From Clostridium sp. CF012 (GTDB taxonomy: Bacteria > Bacillota > Clostridia > Clostridiales > Clostridiaceae), in NCBI RefSeq assembly GCF_018861755.1, contig NZ_JAHLEF010000032.1, positions 1 to 55,921 on the forward strand: a DNA stretch of 55,921 nucleotides, read 5' to 3'. The notes beneath the pieces are model-generated. The model saw only the letters and a list, made by a program, of their open reading frames with translations, was not told where the DNA came from and did not search any database. The first letter of the stretch is position 1; the number at the start of each line of letters is the position of its first letter. Below are positions 52,707-55,921 of the stretch, one piece after another. Position numbers and translations under genes: made by a program.

Positions 52707-53034
52707 AATTTCCCCCTTAAACTTGCTCACTTAATTAATCACTTTCAGTGTGGTTAAATCGTCACCTTTGGTGCCATTAAATTGTCACCGTTATTGGCGT
52801 TAAAACTACCTAAAGTATAGCCTCTTAATATATATTTTATTCAAGTAAGTACGCTTTCTTATTTTGTCCACATAATTATTTGAAATATATTTATCTACAT
52901 TTTAAGCCAAAACAAGCTATTAAAAATTGTTATGTGACCTTATAAAACTTTATTTGTTATTATCAATATATTTATGTACCTTAGGTTATACTAACTGTGT
53001 TAATAATAACGAAAATTTGAGAGGAGATTATTCC
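52707..53034. other. Intergenic region between divergent csfB and the M20-like gene
   Basis: It contains the short tandem repeat at 52752-52816 and one near-consensus DnaA box (TTGTCCACA, 52864-52872). No open reading frame or convincing promoter for either gene was picked out. Confidence 0.5.
52752..52816. repeat. Short tandem repeat, about 23-nt period, 2.7 copies
   Basis: GGTTAAATCGTCACCTTT at 52752, CATTAAATTGTCACCGTT at 52775 and CGTTAAAACTACCTAAAG at 52798 share a TTAAA..GTCACC core. The third copy is degenerate. Similar repeated termini occur in some insertion-sequence ends, but no transposase is nearby. Confidence 0.55.
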
Positions 53035-54180
53035 ATGAAACAAGAAGTCATAAGTTATTTAAGCACTATAAAAGAAGATATATATAATTTATCTAACTAC
53101 CTTTATGATAATCCAGAAACAAGTTATAAAGAATATAAAGGTTGTTCTTATATAGTAAATATGTTAAAAAACCATGATTTTGAAATACAAGAAAACTATT
53201 GTAATATCCCTACTTCCTTTTACGCTCAATATGGAAGTGGTCACCCTAAGATATGTTATATATGCAAATATACATCTACAGAAAATATAGGGCATGTTTT
53301 TGGTAACAACGTGAATGCCAGCATTTCTACTGCAGCAGCACTGGGTTTATCAAAGGTAATATCTAAAAGTGGTGGGAGTGTAATTCTATTAGGTTGTCCC
53401 GGTGGTTACTCCAATGGTTCAGAATTGACTTTAACAAAAGAAAAATGTTTTGATGACATGGACGTTATCATTGCACCACACTCTGATATAAGCAATGCAG
53501 AAAGCGGTACTTCCATGGCTACAATCCCAATTAAAATTCTGTGCAAACAAGCTATTGGTACTAAAAATGAAGGGCCTTCTAATTTTTCATCTTTAGACTC
53601 TTATTTATTTATACTTAATACATTAAATCAATTGTTAAGAGGGTTAAACAACAGTTGTTCTATTGATGCTGTCTCTTTAAAGAATGTCTCTTCCTGTACT
53701 AACTCAAGTTCCGAATCAGAGGCTAAACTTCATTTGACAGCTACTAAACTAAGTGAAGCTAAAGCATTAGAAAAAACTTTGGTGGATTTTACCCAGTCAA
53801 TGTCTGGAATAATGAATATGACTGCAGACATTAGCCTATTTGAATTACCTTCTGAGGAACTTTTGACTAATAAATCACTATCACGTATATTTACACATAA
53901 TTTAAAAGAAAGTGGGATTATAAATATAACGCCTTGTAAAAATGCAAAATACGCCCTAGGAATAGGATCTATAAGCCATATTACGCCATGCATATACCCA
54001 TCAATAGCTATTACAGAGAAGTCCCTAATAAGTTGCCCCTCACCTGCATTTGCTCTAGAAACTCAAACGGACTTCTGTAAAGATATTATTATAAAAGCTG
54101 CAGTAGCTCTTGCCATAACTGGCCTAGATATTATTGAAAAACAAGATTTATTAAAAGAAATTACCGTTGAATTAAAATAG
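53035..54180 (+). CDS. M20 peptidase (AbgB/PM20D2-like) homologue without active-site residues
   Basis: A 381-residue protein with the fold pattern of M20D amidohydrolases (N-terminal YDNPETSYKEYKG, an alanine-rich helix after the metal site, an inserted dimerisation domain at about 170-285). Active-site positions are changed: the CGHN metal motif is FGNN (89-92), the PAEEGG catalytic glutamates are PGGYSNG (122-128), and the dimer-domain His is absent. PHS at 148-150 is retained. It is probably a pseudoenzyme or repurposed protein. GAGGAG fixes the ATG at 53035; monocistronic with a terminator. Substrate binding may persist. Confidence 0.75.
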   Translation: MKQEVISYLSTIKEDIYNLSNYLYDNPETSYKEYKGCSYIVNMLKNHDFEIQENYCNIPTSFYAQYGSGHPKICYICKYTSTENIGHVFGNNVNASISTAAALGLSKVISKSGGSVILLGCPGGYSNGSELTLTKEKCFDDMDVIIAPHSDISNAESGTSMATIPIKILCKQAIGTKNEGPSNFSSLDSYLFILNTLNQLLRGLNNSCSIDAVSLKNVSSCTNSSSESEAKLHLTATKLSEAKALEKTLVDFTQSMSGIMNMTADISLFELPSEELLTNKSLSRIFTHNLKESGIINITPCKNAKYALGIGSISHITPCIYPSIAITEKSLISCPSPAFALETQTDFCKDIIIKAAVALAITGLDIIEKQDLLKEITVELK

Positions 54181-54206
54181 CATATTATTAATATTTGCAA
54201 TAAAAA

Positions 54207-54239
54207 AAGAAGTATAATTTTAAAGTAATTATACTTCTT
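54207..54239. terminator. Terminator between M20-like and membrane-protein genes
   Basis: AAGAAGTATAATT and AATTATACTTCTT form a 13-bp perfect stem with a short loop; it can serve both convergent genes. Confidence 0.85.
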
Positions 54240-54260
54240 ATATATATCTATTATTTGTTT

Positions 54261-54752
54261 TTAAAATACTGATTTTGCTTTTATTGATTTAATCTTATTC
54301 ATAAGCTCTTCACTAGGTTCAAAATAAAACTTTTTGAATTTATTTCCTGCTTTATATACACAACAAAACTTACCTCCATTAAATGTAGAACAGATATACT
54401 TTTTACTGCTATCAATATGAATGTCAGTATTACAATTGCTATATTTACCAATAAACTCTATATCCTTTAATTTAATATCCTCTAGTATTTTAACCTCTTC
54501 ACCTCTTATTTTATGAATGATGAATTGATCTGCTACAATAGAATACTTATACTTTACCTTACATTTTGAAAACTCAATATAGCAAAGAGCTATCATTAGT
54601 GTATTAAAAAACATCTTTATAAAGGTTTTTAAATTTATGCTACCTATACCTACCTTATGTAATAAGTCTGATAGGCATATAAATGTAATTAGTGTAATAA
54701 ACAACAATACCACAGCTGGAAATTTTTTTCTTTGAACCATTTCTCTATACAT
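54261..54752 (-). CDS. Small membrane protein with possible PH-like domain
   Basis: A 163-residue protein with two membrane helices (about 11-31 and 42-60) followed by a cytoplasmic beta-rich domain with alternating strands (YKYSIVADQFIIHK, KLKDIEFIGKY) and a final helix. This is reminiscent of bacterial PH-like (YcxB-type) membrane proteins; the match is by pattern only. AGGGGG upstream supports the start at 54752, with a second ATG at 54740. Confidence 0.7.
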   Translation of the reverse strand: MYREMVQRKKFPAVVLLFITLITFICLSDLLHKVGIGSINLKTFIKMFFNTLMIALCYIEFSKCKVKYKYSIVADQFIIHKIRGEEVKILEDIKLKDIEFIGKYSNCNTDIHIDSSKKYICSTFNGGKFCCVYKAGNKFKKFYFEPSEELMNKIKSIKAKSVF

Positions 54753-55194
54753 TAAATTTTAGACCCCCTGAAGACATTTAAAATGTTAGGCATAAATAGT
54801 TTTGTGTCCAACATATGTGATTATACTAGCATTTCATATATAAATCTACTTGTACTAAGTTCCCTATAGTGTGTATAGCCTTAGTATATCAGCATATATA
54901 CTGTTTATGCTGATTTGCATGCATCAACATAGGTATTTCTAAGTTTATCTCTATATTACTACTTTTCATAAAATTTTATATGTATTTCATTATTTATATA
55001 TCCTAAAGAATATGATATTGCTATAAGTGTATCAACATAAATGTAAACTTATACATTTTAGCTTATAAAATTATCTGTTTTCTACTCAGTAACCCATCAT
55101 AATATTCCATATGCTTACTCCGTACATTTGCAGTAAAATGTTACTCCTATTATATACTGTCCCTTACACTAGCTACAATTTCTTAATTTGTTTA
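54753..55194. other. Non-coding AT-rich region with no recognised feature
   Basis: No open reading frame with a ribosome binding site is visible on either strand. Short partial palindromes such as AGCATATATACTGTTTATGCT near 54892-54912 occur. No RNA family was recognised. Confidence 0.45.
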
Positions 55195-55407
55195 TCAAGT
55201 AACCATAAAGTTAATGCTGAAAAAAAACAACTTATGGTAATCGCCTGTAGCAATCTTGTAACCATATAGTTCTCTCCCACTATCTAGTCTTATTCTCTTA
55301 CTATTAATTTCTATTGATTTATGAACTTGCTCTTCAAATTTCTCACCTACAACAACATTAATACTATCAATAACTTTATTATTCTCATAATCATATATAA
55401 TTACCAA
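55195..55407 (-). CDS. Doubtful 70-codon reading frame, possible gene remnant
   Basis: Encodes YDYENNKVIDSINVVVGEK and a further 50 residues from a TTG start. The reading frame stays open upstream, without a good start codon, into the terminator of the tRNA cluster. It may be the C-terminal relic of a larger protein or an accidental frame. A weak GAGG lies before the TTG. No family recognised. Confidence 0.3.
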   Translation of the reverse strand: MVIIYDYENNKVIDSINVVVGEKFEEQVHKSIEINSKRIRLDSGRELYGYKIATGDYHKLFFFSINFMVT

Positions 55408-55462
55408 ATCATCCTCAAGGATTATATCTTCAACTTGATTACCTGTTAAAAATGTGTATAAA

Positions 55463-55513
55463 ATAAAAAAAGTAGCCTACCTACTGAAATATCAGCATTT
55501 AGACTACTTTTCT
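55463..55513 (-). terminator. Terminator of the rRNA-tRNA operon
   Basis: On the minus strand AAAAGTAGTCTA pairs with TAGGCTACTTTT around a large loop, followed by T residues. It lies just beyond tRNA-Cys, the last gene of the operon. Confidence 0.8.
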
Positions 55514-55520
55514 TCTGCTT

Positions 55521-55595
55521 TGGAGGCGCCACCCGGATTTGAACCGGGGAATAAAGGTTTTGCAGACCTTGACCTTACCGCTTGGCTATAGCGCC
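55521..55595 (-). tRNA. tRNA-Cys (GCA)
   Basis: 75 nt including an encoded CCA end. The acceptor stem GGCGCTA pairs with the matching 3' strand, anticodon loop is CTGCAAA with anticodon GCA, T-loop GGTTCAAATCC, discriminator U73 as required for tRNA-Cys. Last gene of the rRNA operon, 5 nt after tRNA-Phe. It is also the tRNA relevant to Cys codons competing with the nearby Sec-UGA context. Confidence 0.96.
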
Positions 55596-55600
55596 ATAAC

Positions 55601-55676
<76 letters not shown>

Positions 55677-55681
55677 ACATT

Positions 55682-55798
55682 ACCTAGCGACGACCTACTC
55701 TCCCACAAGGTCACCCCTGCAGTACCATCAGCGCATTGAAGCTTAACCTTCGTGTTCGGTATGGGAACGGGTGTTACCTTCATGCCATAATCACTAGA
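55682..55798 (-). rRNA. rrf: 5S ribosomal RNA
   Basis: About 117 nt, with the conserved 5S core AACACCCGTTCCCATACCGA and AGAGTAGGTCGTCGC, and terminal complementarity CTAG(T/C)GA... with ...TCGCTAGG. Minus strand, after 23S and before tRNA-Phe. Ends are estimated to within a few nt. Confidence 0.95.
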
Positions 55799-55860
55799 TT
55801 GAGAAAATATATATTCTCTCAAAATTGCACAGTGAAATTTTTCGCTTCATATATATTAAG

Positions 55861-55921
55861 GTCAAGCCCTCGACTTATTAGTATTAGTCAGCTGAACATG
55901 TTACCATGCTTACACCTCTAA
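55861..55921 (-). rRNA. rrl: 23S ribosomal RNA, 3' end (partial)
   Basis: The last 60 nt of 23S rRNA are recognisable on the minus strand from GTTCAGCTGACTAATACTAA and the following TCGAGGGCTTGACC. The gene continues beyond the right edge. The 62-nt spacer to 5S holds no tRNA. Confidence 0.93.

Overview
The window is a stretch of an AT-rich, low-GC Firmicutes chromosome. Gene content and style point to a spore-forming Clostridium sensu stricto: spmA/spmB, csfB (gin), an AbrB-type regulator, an anaerobic ribonucleotide reductase, the arginine deiminase pathway, a tRNA-Met-sensing T-box, AGGAGG-type ribosome binding sites and some TTG starts. The species cannot be named from sequence alone. Most genes lie on the minus strand, as does the rRNA/tRNA cluster at the right edge, so replication probably runs from high to low coordinates.

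Layout from the left. 1-4.6 kb: start of nrdD, a cold-shock protein, small, lipoprotein and membrane genes, and a protein with a 15-nt tandem repeat. 4.7-12.5 kb: a conserved housekeeping block (ksgA, rnmV, yabE, tatD, a DUF445 gene, metG), with metG behind a complete T-box leader and a consensus promoter. 12.5-16.3 kb: an ABC exporter and spmAB. 16.5-29 kb: a CmpB-like membrane protein, two orphan sensor kinases, truA, a permuted-papain C92 hydrolase, cardiolipin synthase, an orphan RsgI-like protein and a glucosaminidase. 29-34.4 kb: rluF, a lipoprotein, an 0.8-kb non-coding stretch with DnaA boxes, ispF, and an unusual kinase-like/EAL fusion. 34.6-37.8 kb: arcC-arcA-argF. 38.1-41.9 kb: a HesB-like selenoprotein with an in-frame UGA, a DUF1836 regulator, a PspA-like protein, more DnaA boxes, a transaldolase-like gene and abrB. 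42-52.7 kb: an NlpC/P60 hydrolase, rsmI, trmN6-like, a decayed lrgAB, a PIN protein, a LysM protein and the conserved ricT-holB-darA-tmk-decarboxylase-csfB series. 53-55.9 kb: an M20-peptidase homologue lacking its metal site, a membrane protein, tRNA-Cys, tRNA-Phe, 5S and the 3' end of 23S rRNA.

Read from right to left, csfB, decarboxylase, tmk, darA, holB, ricT, trmN6, rsmI, then abrB, metG, tatD, yabE, rnmV and ksgA follow the order of the origin-proximal region of Bacillus subtilis. Here about 30 kb of other genes separate the abrB end from metG, and abrB is inverted. The shared themes are translation and rRNA/tRNA maintenance (metG, ksgA, rnmV, rsmI, trmN6, truA, rluF), sporulation and the cell wall (spmAB, csfB, abrB, yabE, NlpC/P60, LysM, glucosaminidase), and anaerobic energy from arginine.

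Most interesting observations: the UGA-containing HesB-like gene with a SECIS-like hairpin; five compact DnaA-box clusters in two intergenic areas away from any dnaA gene; a fusion of an intact-looking APH-type kinase fold to an EAL domain missing several metal ligands; an RsgI-like anti-sigma protein with no adjacent sigI and no Asn-Pro motif; and an M20 peptidase homologue stripped of its active-site residues. No intact mobile element or CRISPR array is visible.
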